DNA from: Kaistia granuli DSM 23481
GTDB lineage: Bacteria > Pseudomonadota > Alphaproteobacteria > Rhizobiales > Kaistiaceae
NCBI RefSeq assembly: GCF_000380505.1
Contig: NZ_AQYH01000004.1
Location: 186,001-250,000, forward strand
DNA length: 64,000 nucleotides
Direction: 5' to 3'
Shown: in pieces, positions 44,221-54,081 of the stretch
Position numbering within the stretch: the stretch's first letter is position 1
How the letters are laid out: the number at the start of each line of letters is the position of its first letter
Program-made: the position numbers and the translations under genes
Notes under the pieces: model-generated
What the model was told of the DNA's origin: nothing
Database searches by the model: none
Seen by the model: the letters and a program-made list of their open reading frames with translations, nothing else

Positions 44221-45213
44221 ATGGTCGATGCAGCGATGACAGGCGTGACCAGCGCCGGCATGGATAGTGCCAAGCTGAAACGCATGCGGCGGTTCCGGGC
44301 CGGGGACGCCACCTTCAGAGGATTGACCTTCGGCGCCGCCCTGACGGTGCTGCTGCTGCTGGGCGGTGTCATTCTCTCCCTGATCCACGGCTCGATCCCG
44401 GCACTCTCCACCTTCGGCTTCGGCTTCCTGACCTCGCAGTCCTGGAACCCGGTCACCGAGAAGTTCGGCGCACTGGCGCCGATCTACGGCACGGTGGTCA
44501 CCTCCTTCATCGCGCTGCTGATCGCCGTTCCCGTCGGCATCGGCATCGCCATCTTCCTGACCGAGCTCTGCCCGCCCTGGCTGAAGCGTCCGATCGGCAT
44601 CGCCATCGAACTGCTCGCCGGCATCCCCTCGATCATCTACGGCATCTGGGGCCTGTTCGTTTTCGCCCCCTTCTTCCAGACCAAGGTGCAGCCCTTCCTG
44701 ATCTCGCTGTTCGAGCCGATCCCGCTGCTCAGCAATCTGTTCGCCGGTCCGCCCTACGGTATCGGCATCCTGACCGCCGGCTTCATCCTGGCCATCATGG
44801 TGCTGCCTTTCATCACCTCGATCACCCGCGACGTGTTCGACACGGTGCCGGCGGTGCTGAAGGAGGCGACCTACGGCCTCGGCTGCACGACGTCGGAAGT
44901 CGTCACCAAGGTGGTGCTGCCCTATACCCGCGTCGGCGTCATCGGCGGCGTCATGCTCGGCCTCGGTCGCGCGCTCGGCGAGACGATGGCGGTCACCTTC
45001 GTGATCGGCAACGCCCACAAGATCTCCGCCTCGATCCTGGCGCCCGGCACGACGATCTCGGCCTCGATCGCCAATGAATTCACCGAAGCCGTCGGCGATC
45101 TCTACACCTCGTCGCTGATCGCACTCGGCCTGATCCTGTTCGTCATCACCTTCATCGTTCTCGCTGCGGCACGTCTCCTGCTGATGCGCATGAACGTCAA
45201 AGCCGGCAATTGA
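44221..45213 (+). CDS. pstC: Phosphate ABC transporter permease PstC
   Basis: 330 residues with six main transmembrane helices. Family signatures are [25 protein letters not shown] in the first loop, [19 protein letters not shown], and the EAA loop [21 protein letters not shown] followed by [16 protein letters not shown]. Start at 44221 (MVDAAM) is chosen with GGGA upstream; an in-frame ATG at 44200 is possible. It pairs with PstA to form the membrane channel. Position after pstS is standard. Confidence 0.94.
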   Translation: MVDAAMTGVTSAGMDSAKLKRMRRFRAGDATFRGLTFGAALTVLLLLGGVILSLIHGSIPALSTFGFGFLTSQSWNPVTEKFGALAPIYGTVVTSFIALLIAVPVGIGIAIFLTELCPPWLKRPIGIAIELLAGIPSIIYGIWGLFVFAPFFQTKVQPFLISLFEPIPLLSNLFAGPPYGIGILTAGFILAIMVLPFITSITRDVFDTVPAVLKEATYGLGCTTSEVVTKVVLPYTRVGVIGGVMLGLGRALGETMAVTFVIGNAHKISASILAPGTTISASIANEFTEAVGDLYTSSLIALGLILFVITFIVLAAARLLLMRMNVKAGN

Positions 45214-45224
45214 GGCGCGCGACC

Positions 45225-46127
45225 ATGGCAAGCTCTCTCGGCACTACCGCTTCGGCCGGCTATTCGGGCGCGTCCTCGCCCGTCGCCCAGGCGCTCTACC
45301 GCCGCCGCCGCCGCAGCAACAAGGTCCTGCTGACGCTCTCCGTCGGCGCCACCATCTTCGGCCTGGCCTGGCTGGTGCTGATCCTCGGCGCGCTGCTCTA
45401 TGAGGGCTTCAGCGGTCTTTCGCTGGCGGTCTTCACGGAAATGACGCCGCCGCCCGGTTCGGCCGGTGGCCTGCTGAACGCGATCTGGGGCAGCCTGCTG
45501 ATGACCTTTGGCGGCGTCATCATCGGCACGCCGATCGGCATCCTGGCCGGCACCTACATGTCGGAGTATGGCCGAGGCAACAAGATCACCACCGTGGTTC
45601 GCTTCATCAACGACATCCTGCTGGCGGCGCCGTCGATCGTCATCGGCCTGTTCGTCTATGAGGTGGTCGTCGTCCGCATGGGCCATTTCTCCGCCTTTGC
45701 CGGCATGGCCGCCCTCGCCATCCTGGTCATCCCGGTCGTCGTCCGCACCACGGAGGACATGCTCAACCTGGTGCCGAACCAGCTGCGCGAAGCCGCCGCC
45801 TCGCTCGGCCTGCCGCGTTCGATCATGATCCGCCACGTCGCCTACAAGGCCGCGATGTCCGGCATCGTCACCGGCGTGCTGCTGGCGATCGCCCGCGTCT
45901 CTGGCGAGACCGCCCCGCTGCTGTTCACGGCGCTGAACAACCAGTTCTGGAGCACCAATCTCAACGCGCCGATGTCGTCGCTGCCGGTGACGATCTTCCA
46001 GTTCGCGCTGTCGCCCTATCCGGATTGGCAGAAGCTCGCCTGGACCGGCGCGCTGCTCATCACCTTTACCGTGCTGGCGCTCAACATCGTCGCTCGCGCC
46101 TTCCTCAGCCCCAAGGCTCAAAAATGA
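45225..46127 (+). CDS. pstA: Phosphate ABC transporter permease PstA
   Basis: 300 residues with about six helices. It has [34 protein letters not shown], the EAA loop [21 protein letters not shown] and [19 protein letters not shown] 45225 is used; a TTG overlapping the pstC stop at 45210 is an alternative. Its stop overlaps the pstB start (ATGA), so translation is coupled. It forms the phosphate channel with PstC. Confidence 0.94.
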   Translation: MASSLGTTASAGYSGASSPVAQALYRRRRRSNKVLLTLSVGATIFGLAWLVLILGALLYEGFSGLSLAVFTEMTPPPGSAGGLLNAIWGSLLMTFGGVIIGTPIGILAGTYMSEYGRGNKITTVVRFINDILLAAPSIVIGLFVYEVVVVRMGHFSAFAGMAALAILVIPVVVRTTEDMLNLVPNQLREAAASLGLPRSIMIRHVAYKAAMSGIVTGVLLAIARVSGETAPLLFTALNNQFWSTNLNAPMSSLPVTIFQFALSPYPDWQKLAWTGALLITFTVLALNIVARAFLSPKAQK

Positions 46128-46909
46128 CCCAGACCGCGATGAATACGACCGGCTTGGCCGAGAAGATCTCGATCCGCAACCTGAAGTTCTTCTATGGCGA
46201 CAGCCAGGCGCTGAAGACCATCAACCTGCCGCTCTACGAGAAGAAGGTCACCGCTTTCATCGGTCCGTCGGGCTGCGGAAAGTCGACCCTGCTGCGCGTG
46301 CTGAACCGGATGTACGACCTCTATCCGCGTCAGCATGCCGAGGGCGAGGTGATTTTCGACGGCCAGAACGTGCTGGATCCCAACCAGGACCGCAACATGC
46401 TGCGGGCCCGGATCGGCATGGTGTTCCAGAAGCCGACGCCGTTCCCGATGTCGATCTACGAGAACATCGCCTTCGGCATCCGCCTGTACGAGAACCTCTC
46501 GCGCTCCGAGATGGACGGCCGGGTCGAGGCGGCGCTGACGCGCGGCGCGCTCTGGAACGAGGTCAAGGACAAGCTGCACTCCAGCGGTCTCAGCCTCTCC
46601 GGCGGCCAGCAGCAGCGCCTCTGCATCGCCCGCACGATCGCGGTCAAGCCGGAAGTCGTGCTGTTCGACGAGCCCTGCTCGGCGCTCGACCCTATCTCGA
46701 CGGCCAAGATCGAGGAACTGATCGACGAGCTGACGACCGACTACACGATCGCCATCGTCACCCACAACATGCAGCAGGCCGCGCGCGTCTCCGACTATAC
46801 GGCCTTCATGTATCTCGGCGAACTGATCGAGTTCGACGAGACGACGAAGATCTTCACGTCGCCGAGCGACAAGCGCACCCAGGACTACATCACCGGTCGC
46901 TTCGGCTAA
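46124..46909 (+). CDS. pstB: Phosphate ABC transporter ATP-binding protein PstB
   Basis: 261 residues. Walker [30 protein letters not shown], signature [16 protein letters not shown], Walker [17 protein letters not shown] and the His switch [19 protein letters not shown]. These are PstB-specific variants of the ABC motifs. Start ATG overlaps the pstA stop by 4 bp. It energises phosphate uptake and, with PhoU, conveys phosphate status to PhoR. Confidence 0.97.
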   Translation: MTQTAMNTTGLAEKISIRNLKFFYGDSQALKTINLPLYEKKVTAFIGPSGCGKSTLLRVLNRMYDLYPRQHAEGEVIFDGQNVLDPNQDRNMLRARIGMVFQKPTPFPMSIYENIAFGIRLYENLSRSEMDGRVEAALTRGALWNEVKDKLHSSGLSLSGGQQQRLCIARTIAVKPEVVLFDEPCSALDPISTAKIEELIDELTTDYTIAIVTHNMQQAARVSDYTAFMYLGELIEFDETTKIFTSPSDKRTQDYITGRFG

Positions 46910-46934
46910 GGCCGGGCGCGGGCAGGAGAACGAC

Positions 46935-47651
46935 ATGTCCGAACACATTGTTTCCCGTTACGACGAAGAGCTCAACGACGTCGCCCGCCGCATCGCCGAG
47001 ATGGGCGGCATGGCCGAGCGCCTGGTCGACGTCGCCGTCGGTGCGCTGATCCGGGTCGACACGGCAACCGCCAAGACCGTCATCGCCGACGACAAGAAGC
47101 TCGACGCTCTGCAGCGCGAATGCGAAGAGCGCGCCATCATGATCATCGCCCGGCGTCAGCCGATGGCGATGGACCTGCGCGAAGTCATCGCGGCGCAGCG
47201 CATCGCCAGCGATCTCGAGCGCATCGGCGATCTCGCCAAGAACATCGCCAAGCGCGTCATGGCGCTGGACGGCCAGCTGCAGTCGAAGCGCTTCAACACC
47301 GGCGTCGAGCATATGGCGCAGCTGTCGCTCGCGCAGCTGAAGGACGTGCTGGACGCCTATGCGACCCGCGACGTCGACCAGGCCTATGAGGTCTGGAAGC
47401 GCGACGAAGAGATCGACGCCATGTACACGTCGCTCTTCCGCGAGCTCCTGACCTACATGATGGAAGATCCGCGCAACATCACCTTCTGCACGCATCTTCT
47501 GTTCTGCGCCAAGAACATCGAGCGCATCGGCGATCACGCCACCAACATCGCCGAGACGGTGCACTATGTCGTGACCGGCCGTGTCCTGGCCGAGGATCGT
47601 CCCAAGCAGGACGAGTCGAGCACGACTGCCGTCGTCTACCAGAAGAACTGA
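46935..47651 (+). CDS. phoU: Phosphate signalling protein PhoU
   Basis: 238 residues, all helical, two PhoU repeats. Metal-binding-type motifs are IAEMGGMAERLVD, DLREVIAAQRIASDLERIGDLAKNIAKR and, in repeat 2, CAKNIERIGDHATNIAE. It restrains PhoR kinase activity when phosphate is sufficient and tunes the Pst transporter. GGCAGGAG lies upstream, and it follows pstB after 25 bp. Confidence 0.96.
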   Translation: MSEHIVSRYDEELNDVARRIAEMGGMAERLVDVAVGALIRVDTATAKTVIADDKKLDALQRECEERAIMIIARRQPMAMDLREVIAAQRIASDLERIGDLAKNIAKRVMALDGQLQSKRFNTGVEHMAQLSLAQLKDVLDAYATRDVDQAYEVWKRDEEIDAMYTSLFRELLTYMMEDPRNITFCTHLLFCAKNIERIGDHATNIAETVHYVVTGRVLAEDRPKQDESSTTAVVYQKN

Positions 47652-47683
47652 CCGAAGGTCGGAATAGGCCAGGATAATCGCGA

Positions 47684-48382
47684 ATGACGCCGCGCGTTAT
47701 GATCGTCGAGGACGAGGAGGCGCTGAGCCTCCTCCTCCGTTACAATCTGGAAGCGGAAGGCTATGCGGTCGAGGTCGTGCCGCGCGGTGATGACGCCGAG
47801 ATGCGCCTCCTCGAAACGGTTCCGGATCTGCTTCTGCTCGACTGGATGCTGCCGGGGATCTCCGGCATCGAGCTTTGCCGGCGCCTGCGCGCCCGCGACG
47901 CCACCCGCACGCTGCCAGTGATCATGCTCACCGCCCGCGGCGAGGAGCAGGAGCGCATCCGCGGTCTCGCCACCGGCGCCGACGACTATGTCGTCAAGCC
48001 GTTCTCGGTGCCGGAGCTGATGGCCCGCGTCCGCGCCATCCTGCGCCGCTCCCGGCCGGAAGTGATCGCGTCGCTGCTGAAGGCCGGCGATATCGAGCTG
48101 GATCGCGAGACGCACCGCGTCCGCCGCTCGGGCCGCGAGCTGCATCTCGGCCCGACCGAGTTCCGCCTGCTCGAATATCTGATGAAGAGCCCCGGCCGCG
48201 TCTTTTCGCGCGAGCAGCTGCTCGACGGCGTCTGGGGCCGCGACGTCTATGTCGACGAGCGCACGGTTGACGTCCACATCGGCCGCCTGCGCAAGGCGGT
48301 GAACCGCGGCCGCGTCAAGGATCCGATCCGCACCGTGCGCGGCTCCGGCTATTCCTTCGACGACCAGTTCGCGATGGCCTGA
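47684..48382 (+). CDS. phoB: Phosphate regulon response regulator PhoB
   Basis: 232 residues, OmpR/PhoB family. The receiver has IVEDEEALS, phosphoacceptor Asp53 in LLLLDWMLPG and Lys in VVKPFS. The winged-helix DNA-binding domain (about 130-232) has LHLGPTEFRLLEYLMKSPGRVFSREQLL and VDERTVDVHIGRLRKAV. It binds the Pho boxes upstream of pstS. As last gene of the cluster it is followed by a strong terminator. GCGAATG start; the ribosome site AGGATAATC is weak. Confidence 0.96.
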   Translation: MTPRVMIVEDEEALSLLLRYNLEAEGYAVEVVPRGDDAEMRLLETVPDLLLLDWMLPGISGIELCRRLRARDATRTLPVIMLTARGEEQERIRGLATGADDYVVKPFSVPELMARVRAILRRSRPEVIASLLKAGDIELDRETHRVRRSGRELHLGPTEFRLLEYLMKSPGRVFSREQLLDGVWGRDVYVDERTVDVHIGRLRKAVNRGRVKDPIRTVRGSGYSFDDQFAMA

Positions 48383-48459
48383 GCCGACCAAGGCGCTCGA
48401 ACCCTCCCTTGCGGGGGAGCGCAAGGCGGCGCGCGGTTCGTATCGATCGGTATCAATGC

Positions 48460-48500
48460 AAAAAAAGGCCGCGTGCGAGATCTCGCCACGCGGCTTTTTT
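48460..48500. terminator. Bidirectional rho-independent terminator between phoB and gcrA
   Basis: GCCGCGTG/CACGCGGC hairpin flanked by seven A on the left and six T on the right. It can stop both the pho-pst operon and leftward gcrA transcription. Confidence 0.9.
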
Positions 48501-48613
48501 GTCTGCTCGGCCCTGAAAACAATTCGGCCGTGCGCCTCGGGGGGAGGGCGGCACGGCCGGAACTGCGACCCGCCTCGGTCAGCGACGAAGGCGGGGAGGG
48601 GACGTCGTCGCGA

Positions 48614-49147
48614 TCAGGCGCCGACGGCCTTCTTCTGGCGACGGTCATGCACCGGCTGATAGGCGACCCGCGAATGATATTCGCAATAGGGAATGCCGGA
48701 GTTCGAGCGCTGGCCGCAGAAGTGGAAATCCTCGGTGCTCGGATCGCCGATCGGCCACTTGCAGGTCTGCTCGGTCAGCGTGAGGATCGTGGCGTGCAGG
48801 CTGATCGGAACGACGACATCGTCCGAGCCGGCCGGCCGGGGCATGCGCCGCGGCTCGGGCGCCATCTGGCCGAGCGGCTTCAGGGCGGTGTTGCCCGCCA
48901 CCATCGGTCGGACCGGATTGGGCCTTCCCGTTGTCGCGGATCGGCCACTGGTGGCCGCCGCCGGCTTGCGGGCGCGGGCGACCGGCGTCGAGGCCGGTTT
49001 GGCGCGACCCGACAGGCTCAGCCGATGTACCTTGCCGATGACCGCATTACGCGTTACGCCGCCGAGCTCTGAAGCAATCTGGCTTGCACTCAAGCCGTCG
49101 GTCCAGAGCTTCTTCAGCAACTCAACCCGTTCGTCCGTCCAAGTCAT
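48614..49147 (-). CDS. gcrA: GcrA cell cycle regulator
   Basis: 177 residues. The N-terminal DNA-binding domain is highly typical: MTWTDERVELLKKLWTDGLS, then ASQIASELGGVTRNAVIGKVHR. A variable Pro/Ala-rich linker (50-115) leads to the C-terminal domain, with CKWPIGDPSTEDFHFCGQ and YCEYH, including a Cys-rich pattern. In Caulobacter GcrA works with sigma70 at promoters carrying CcrM-methylated GANTC. Five GANTC sites lie between this gene and argD. It diverges from argD. Confidence 0.96.
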   Translation of the reverse strand: MTWTDERVELLKKLWTDGLSASQIASELGGVTRNAVIGKVHRLSLSGRAKPASTPVARARKPAAATSGRSATTGRPNPVRPMVAGNTALKPLGQMAPEPRRMPRPAGSDDVVVPISLHATILTLTEQTCKWPIGDPSTEDFHFCGQRSNSGIPYCEYHSRVAYQPVHDRRQKKAVGA

Positions 49148-49430
49148 AGCGTGTCCTTGTCGGTCGGAGCGATACCCGGAATCCTGTCGCGGTCGTCAGC
49201 CGGGATGCCGGACGACTGTGAACGCCATACTTGGGTCAGGGGGAGGTACCTGCTCGATATTTCGTATCTTAACGGTTGTTAACATACTATATGGCCTGAC
49301 TCGGTGACAAGAGTCGGCGGGAATCCTAGAGCCGGATCTACGCGTTTTCCCCAACTTGACGGCCAAATCCCGAACCGTGAGTCGGCTCAATCGCTTAGCC
49401 GCCACCTGGGGTGCCCACCTGCCGTTTTGA

Positions 49431-49459
49431 TTGACACAAAACGTCGCGACCGTGATATA
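49431..49459 (+). promoter_or_regulatory. Sigma70-type promoter of the argD operon
   Basis: TTGACA (49431-49436), a 17-bp spacer, then GATATA (49454-49459). It is 97 bp before the argD start and immediately precedes the leader hairpin, so the transcript should begin near 49466. Confidence 0.7.
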
Positions 49460-49470
49460 AGGGCAACGCA

Positions 49471-49518
49471 GAAAGTGCTGCCCGGCGCGTCGGCCTCGGG
49501 CGGCACTTTTGATTTTTT
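49471..49518 (+). promoter_or_regulatory. argD leader hairpin with T-run, candidate attenuator
   Basis: AAAGTGCTGCCCG (49471-49483) and CGGGCGGCACTTT (49497-49509) form a 13-bp stem with one mismatch, followed by TTTTGATTTTTT. It has the form of an intrinsic terminator placed between the argD promoter and coding region. No leader peptide ATG is visible between promoter and hairpin. Confidence 0.6.
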
Positions 49519-49555
49519 GGCACCCGTTTCCGTGGTTTGATCCGAAGGAGGGGAT

Positions 49556-50788
49556 ATGAACGCCCCCGATACCAGCGTAACCAAGACCTCGTCCAGCCTC
49601 TACGACACCTTTGCGCGTGCGCCGCTCGAATTCGAGCGAGGTGAGGGGGCCTGGGTCTTTACGCGAGACGGGGACGCCTATCTCGATTTCTCCGCCGGCA
49701 TCGCGGTGAACACGCTTGGCCATGCCAATCCGGTCCTGGTGCAGGCGCTGACCGAACAGGCCGGCAAGCTGTGGCACACCTCGAACCTGTTCCGGATCCC
49801 CGGCCAGGAGCGGCTCGCCGACACGCTGGTCGCCAACACCTTCGCCGACCGCGTCTTCTTCGCCAATTCGGGCGCGGAAGCGAACGAGGCCGCGATCAAG
49901 ACCGCCCGGCGCTACCACTATGTGAACGGCCAGCCGGAGCGCTACCGGATCCTCACCATCGAGGGCGCCTTCCATGGCCGCACGCTGGCGACGCTCGCCG
50001 CCGGCGGCCAGCAGAAATATCTCGACGGCTTCGGGCCGAAGACCGAGGGCTTCGACCAGGTGCCGTTCGGCGACATGGATGCCATCAAGGCGGCGGTGAC
50101 GCCCGCGACGGCGGCGATCATGATCGAGCCGATCCAGGGCGAAGGCGGCGTGCGCACCTTCCCGAATGATTTCCTGCGCGAGTTGCGGGCGCTTTGCGAC
50201 GCCGAGGGCATGCTGCTGATCATGGACGAAGTCCAGACCGGCATCGGCCGCACCGGCAAGCTGTTCGCCTATGAGTGGACCGGCATCGCCCCCGACATCC
50301 TGACGGCGGCCAAGGGCATCGGCGGCGGCTTCCCGCTCGGCGCGTGCCTCGCCACCAACGAGGCGGCCAAGGGCATGACGCCCGGCACGCACGGCACCAC
50401 CTTCGGCGGCAATCCGCTGGCGATGGCGGTCGGCAACGCCGTTCTCGACGTCGTCCTCTCCGACGGCTTCCTCGAGCATGTGCGCGAGACGGCGCGCTAT
50501 CTGAACCAGCGCCTCGGCGCGCTGCTCGACAGCCATCCGGGCGTCGTCGACGACATTCGCGGCGAGGGCCTGCTGATCGGCCTGCATGCGCTGAAGCCGA
50601 TCCCCGAGGTCGTGGCCGCGCTGCGCGAGCAGCGCATGCTGGCCGCCGGCGCCGGCGACAACGTGCTGCGCCTGCTGCCGCCGCTCAACATCGGCAAGGC
50701 CGAAGTCGATGCCGCCATCGACAAGCTCGACGCCGCCTTTTCCGCAATCGAAGGCGGGGCCGCTGACGCGGCCCGTCAATCCGCGTAA
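49556..50788 (+). CDS. argD: Acetylornithine aminotransferase
   Basis: 410 residues, class III PLP aminotransferase. [21 protein letters not shown] binds the cofactor, then [34 protein letters not shown], and Schiff-base Lys253 in [14 protein letters not shown]. It makes N-acetylornithine in arginine biosynthesis. A near-perfect ribosome site GAAGGAGGGG precedes the ATG. argF follows after 18 bp and hslO overlaps argF, giving the common alphaproteobacterial argD-argF-hslO order. Confidence 0.95.
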   Translation: MNAPDTSVTKTSSSLYDTFARAPLEFERGEGAWVFTRDGDAYLDFSAGIAVNTLGHANPVLVQALTEQAGKLWHTSNLFRIPGQERLADTLVANTFADRVFFANSGAEANEAAIKTARRYHYVNGQPERYRILTIEGAFHGRTLATLAAGGQQKYLDGFGPKTEGFDQVPFGDMDAIKAAVTPATAAIMIEPIQGEGGVRTFPNDFLRELRALCDAEGMLLIMDEVQTGIGRTGKLFAYEWTGIAPDILTAAKGIGGGFPLGACLATNEAAKGMTPGTHGTTFGGNPLAMAVGNAVLDVVLSDGFLEHVRETARYLNQRLGALLDSHPGVVDDIRGEGLLIGLHALKPIPEVVAALREQRMLAAGAGDNVLRLLPPLNIGKAEVDAAIDKLDAAFSAIEGGAADAARQSA

Positions 50789-50806
50789 GCGGTCGGGATA
50801 TCCATC

Positions 50807-51730
50807 ATGGTTCGGCATTTTCTCGACCTGACAGACTTCGATTCCGCCACGCTGCGGCAGATCATGGAGGGCGCGAAGCACATCAAGGCGACGCGCAACG
50901 GCGCCCGCGACGGCGTCGGCCCGCTCGCCGGCAAGGTGCTGGCCATGATCTTCGAGCAGCCCTCGACCCGCACGCGCGTCTCGTTCGACGTCGGCATGCG
51001 CGAGCTCGGCGGCCAGACGCTGATGCTGACCGGAGCCGAGATGCAGCTCGGCCGCGGCGAGACCTTCGCCGACACGGCGCGGGTGATGTCGCGCTATGTC
51101 GACGGCATCATGATCCGCATCCTCGATCATGCCGAGCTGCACGAGCTGGCCCGCAACGCCACGGTTCCGGTCATCAACGGCCTGACGCGGCGCTCGCATC
51201 CCTGCCAGGTCATGGCCGACATCCTCACCTTCGAGGAGCATCGCGGTCCGATAGCCGGCAAGACCGTGTCGTGGCTCGGTGACAGCAACAATGTGCTCGC
51301 TTCCTGGGTGCACGCCTCGGCGCGCTTCGATTTCCGCCTGAAGATCGCGACGCCGGAGGAACTGGCGCCGGCGCACAGCCTGCTCGACTGGGCCCGCGCC
51401 AATGGCGGCGAGGTGATCGCCGGCGAGGACGCCGAGGACGCGGCGTCGGATTCCGACTGCATCGTCACCGACACCTGGGTGTCGATGGGCGACAGCGAGG
51501 CGGAACGGCGGCATAATCTGCTGAAGCCCTATCAGGTGAATTCGCGGCTGATGGCGCGCGCCAAGAAGGACGCGCTGTTCATGCATTGCCTGCCCGCCCA
51601 TCGCGGCGAGGAGGTGACGGCGGAAGTGATGGACGGCCCGCAATCGGTCGTCTTTGACGAAGCCGAAAACCGGCTGCACGCGCAAAAGGGCATTCTTGCC
51701 TGGTGCATGGGCGGCCCGGAGGCTCTTTGA
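50807..51730 (+). CDS. argF: Ornithine carbamoyltransferase
   Basis: 307 residues. Carbamoyl phosphate motif [17 protein letters not shown] for substrate binding, [13 protein letters not shown] for ornithine and the late [10 protein letters not shown] with the active-site Cys. It converts ornithine and carbamoyl phosphate to citrulline, the next arginine step after ArgD and deacetylation. The stop overlaps the hslO start by one base (TGATG), so expression is linked. Confidence 0.96.
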   Translation: MVRHFLDLTDFDSATLRQIMEGAKHIKATRNGARDGVGPLAGKVLAMIFEQPSTRTRVSFDVGMRELGGQTLMLTGAEMQLGRGETFADTARVMSRYVDGIMIRILDHAELHELARNATVPVINGLTRRSHPCQVMADILTFEEHRGPIAGKTVSWLGDSNNVLASWVHASARFDFRLKIATPEELAPAHSLLDWARANGGEVIAGEDAEDAASDSDCIVTDTWVSMGDSEAERRHNLLKPYQVNSRLMARAKKDALFMHCLPAHRGEEVTAEVMDGPQSVVFDEAENRLHAQKGILAWCMGGPEAL

Positions 51731-52725
51731 TGGAAAAAATCGAACCTTTCGACGCCGGCTCGATCGACATAGCCGGCGATGACGCCGTGCGGCCCTTCGC
51801 CGTGGACGGTCTGGACGTGCGCGGCCGCGCCATCCAGATGGGGCCGGCGCTGTCGGCGCTGCTGGCGCGGCACGACTATCCGCTGCCGGTCTCCAAACTG
51901 CTCGGCGAGGCGATCGTTCTCGCCGTGCTGCTCGGCTCCTCGCTGAAGTTCGACGGCCAGTTCCTGCTGCAGACGCAGACGGACGGCCCGGTCGACATGC
52001 TGGTCGTCGATTATCGCACGCCCGGCAATATCCGCGCCTATGCCCGCTTCGACAAGGAGCGCGTCGCGGCGATGGAGGAGGCGGGCTCGATGAAGCCGGA
52101 GCTCCTGCTCGGCACCGGCATCCTCGCCATGACCATCGACCAGGGCGAGTTCAGCAGCCGCTACCAGGGCATCGTCAAGCTCGACGGCGCCAGCCTGGAA
52201 GAGGTGGCGCACGCCTATTTCGCGCAGTCGGAACAGATCCCGACGGTTGTCCGCCTGGCCGTCGCCGAGATGATGACGCGCGAGGATGGCGGCGCCGCGC
52301 ATAGCTGGCGCGCCGGCGGCATGATGGTGCAGTTCCTGCCGCAGGCGGGTTCCGGCGTGGCGCATCGCGACCTGCCGGGCGGTGACGTGCCGGACGGCCA
52401 CGAGACCGAAGCCGAGGACGATGATGCCTGGGCGGAAGCGACGTCGCTGGTCTCGACGGTGCAGGACCACGAGCTGATCGATCCGGAAGTGCCGGCCGAG
52501 CGGCTGCTCTACCGCCTCTTCCACGAGCGCGGCGTTCGCGTCTATGATTCCATGCCGGTGCGGGACCAGTGTTCCTGCTCGCGCGACCGGATCAGCGGCG
52601 TGCTGCGCGGCTTCTCGGCCGAGGAGATCACGGACAGCATCGAGGGCGGCGAGATCGCCGTTACCTGCGAGTTCTGCGGCGCCAAATACAGCTTCGAACC
52701 GCAGGAATTCCTCGGCGAGGGCTGA
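51730..52725 (+). CDS. hslO: Redox-regulated chaperone Hsp33
   Basis: 331 residues. The chaperone body includes ALSALLARHDYPLPVSKLLGEA and GSLKFDGQFLLQTQTDGPV-like Hsp33 features. The redox switch is complete: Cys281 and Cys283 in QCSCSRDR, then Cys313 and Cys316 in CEFCGAKY. These bind zinc when reduced; oxidation releases zinc and activates holdase function. An acidic insert (about 215-245, GHETEAEDDDAW) is present, as in other alphaproteobacteria. Start ATG overlaps the argF stop. Confidence 0.95.
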   Translation: MEKIEPFDAGSIDIAGDDAVRPFAVDGLDVRGRAIQMGPALSALLARHDYPLPVSKLLGEAIVLAVLLGSSLKFDGQFLLQTQTDGPVDMLVVDYRTPGNIRAYARFDKERVAAMEEAGSMKPELLLGTGILAMTIDQGEFSSRYQGIVKLDGASLEEVAHAYFAQSEQIPTVVRLAVAEMMTREDGGAAHSWRAGGMMVQFLPQAGSGVAHRDLPGGDVPDGHETEAEDDDAWAEATSLVSTVQDHELIDPEVPAERLLYRLFHERGVRVYDSMPVRDQCSCSRDRISGVLRGFSAEEITDSIEGGEIAVTCEFCGAKYSFEPQEFLGEG

Positions 52726-52907
52726 GTTCTCCGCCGGGACGATCCGGACCCTCGCCTGTGGCGGGGGCTTCCTTGACGCAGGCTCGGCGGCGCCAACACG
52801 CCGCCGTGGTTCCTCGCACGTCAGCCCATCCAGCGGGATGGATCCCTGTGTGTCGGAGCTGTGCGATTATGGGGTGGCGGCGAGCGTGTTGCCGGGCCTC
52901 GAAAATC

Positions 52908-53300
52908 CTAATGCAGGATGCGGGCGGCGTTCGGGATGTCGAGCGAGAAGGCGGGAATGTCGACCGAGAACATCTCGCCGTCGTCGGTCTGCATCTGGTA
53001 GGTGCCGACCATGATGCCGGACGGGGTCGAGAGCGGGCAGCCGCTGGTATATTCGAAGCTCTCGCCGGGCTTCAGCGACGGCTCCTTGCCGATGACGCCG
53101 ATGCCGCGCACTTCTTCGGTATGGCCGCGGCCGTCGGTGATGCGCCAGAAGCGCGACCGCAGCTTGACGTTCTCAAGCCCGAGATTGACGATCTCGATGG
53201 TGTAGGCCCAGACATAGCGGCTCTCGCCGGCCGAGGAATCGTCCTCGACGAAGCTCGGCTGCACGGTCACCTGAATCGATCGCGTAACGGTTCGATACAT
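52908..53300 (-). CDS. apaG: ApaG family protein (Co2+/Mg2+ efflux protein)
   Basis: 130 residues, a single fibronectin-III-like beta domain: VTVQPSFVEDDSS, YVWAYTIEIVNLG, LRSRFWRITDGRG, VRGIGVIGKEPSLKPGESFEY and GIMVGTYQM. This is the complete ApaG pattern. The name derives from an E. coli link to cobalt and magnesium resistance; the molecular role is unclear. ATG at 53300 opens MYRTVTRSIQV. It diverges from mscL. Confidence 0.92.
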   Translation of the reverse strand: MYRTVTRSIQVTVQPSFVEDDSSAGESRYVWAYTIEIVNLGLENVKLRSRFWRITDGRGHTEEVRGIGVIGKEPSLKPGESFEYTSGCPLSTPSGIMVGTYQMQTDDGEMFSVDIPAFSLDIPNAARILH

Positions 53301-53519
53301 CGGCTCTTCTCGATATTGGTCCGAGGCTCTTAGCCCCTGCCGAGCGGGCCCGTCAATCGCGCTCGACGCCGCAGGGAGGCCGGCCTCGCCACCCTTCGCT
53401 GCCCCGCAAACAGCATTGGTCAGTAAAGCGTACACGTTTCGCGCGTCCCATGCCTGCGCTATAGTCGGCCTGGTCGTGAATCGAGCTTGCCGCGCGAGCC
53501 GGGCAAAAGGAACATTTGT

Positions 53520-53930
53520 ATGCTGAAGGAATTCAAGGAGTTTGCCCTGAAGGGCAACGTCGTCGATCTGGCCATCGGTATCATCATCGGCGCCGCCTTC
53601 AGCGGCCTGATCAATTCGATCGTCAACGACATCATCATGCCGATCATCGGTGTGATCACGGGCGGCATCGACTACACCAACAAGTACATCCAGCTTGCCG
53701 GCGATCCGCAGCCGACCCTCGACGCGGCGCGCAAGGCCGGCGCCACCATCGCCTACGGCAACTTCCTGACGCTCTTGATCAATTTCCTTATCGTCGCCTG
53801 GATCCTGTTCCTGGTCGTCAAGGGCATGAACAAGATGAAGCGCGAGAAGGCGGTCGCGCCGGCGCCGGTCGCGACCCCCGAGGATGTGGCGCTGCTCCGC
53901 GAGATCCGCGACCTGCTCGCCAAGAAGTAG
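53520..53930 (+). CDS. mscL: Large-conductance mechanosensitive channel MscL
   Basis: 136 residues. N-terminal amphipathic helix [17 protein letters not shown], first transmembrane helix [20 protein letters not shown] with Gly/Ala packing, a periplasmic loop, the second helix [22 protein letters not shown] and a C-terminal helical bundle with LLREIRDLL. It opens under membrane tension to release solutes during hypo-osmotic shock. AAAAGGAAC gives a good ribosome site. A strong terminator follows. Confidence 0.97.
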   Translation: MLKEFKEFALKGNVVDLAIGIIIGAAFSGLINSIVNDIIMPIIGVITGGIDYTNKYIQLAGDPQPTLDAARKAGATIAYGNFLTLLINFLIVAWILFLVVKGMNKMKREKAVAPAPVATPEDVALLREIRDLLAKK

Positions 53931-53964
53931 GCTCTGCGAAGGATAAATTTGCGCCCAGCGCAGC

Positions 53965-53991
53965 AAACGGCGGCCCTCGGCCGCCGTTTTG
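53965..53991 (+). terminator. Rho-independent terminator after mscL
   Basis: AAACGGCGGC-CCTCG-GCCGCCGTTT hairpin with following T residues, 34 bp after the mscL stop. Confidence 0.85.
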
Positions 53992-54081
53992 TCTTGGTTG
54001 GCGCCTAGTTTTCCGCCTGTCACCGAACAAAGACGCCGAGGGTCCCGGGGGGATCCGGCGCCTCAGCCATTGGAAACGTGC

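Larger units (their letters stand above)
49148..49555. other. Divergent gcrA-argD control region
   Basis: 408 bp without a gene. It holds GANTC sites at 49179, 49298, 49311, 49321 and 49379, an AT-rich stretch with two TTAA words separated by 6 bp (near 49270-49282), the argD promoter (49431-49459) and a leader hairpin with a T-run (49471-49518). Confidence 0.7.

Noticed and set aside
49269-49284. Possible CtrA site (TTAA-N-TTAA) upstream of gcrA
   Set aside because: The two TTAA words are separated by 6 bp, while the CtrA consensus needs 7. Noted only as an AT-rich element.
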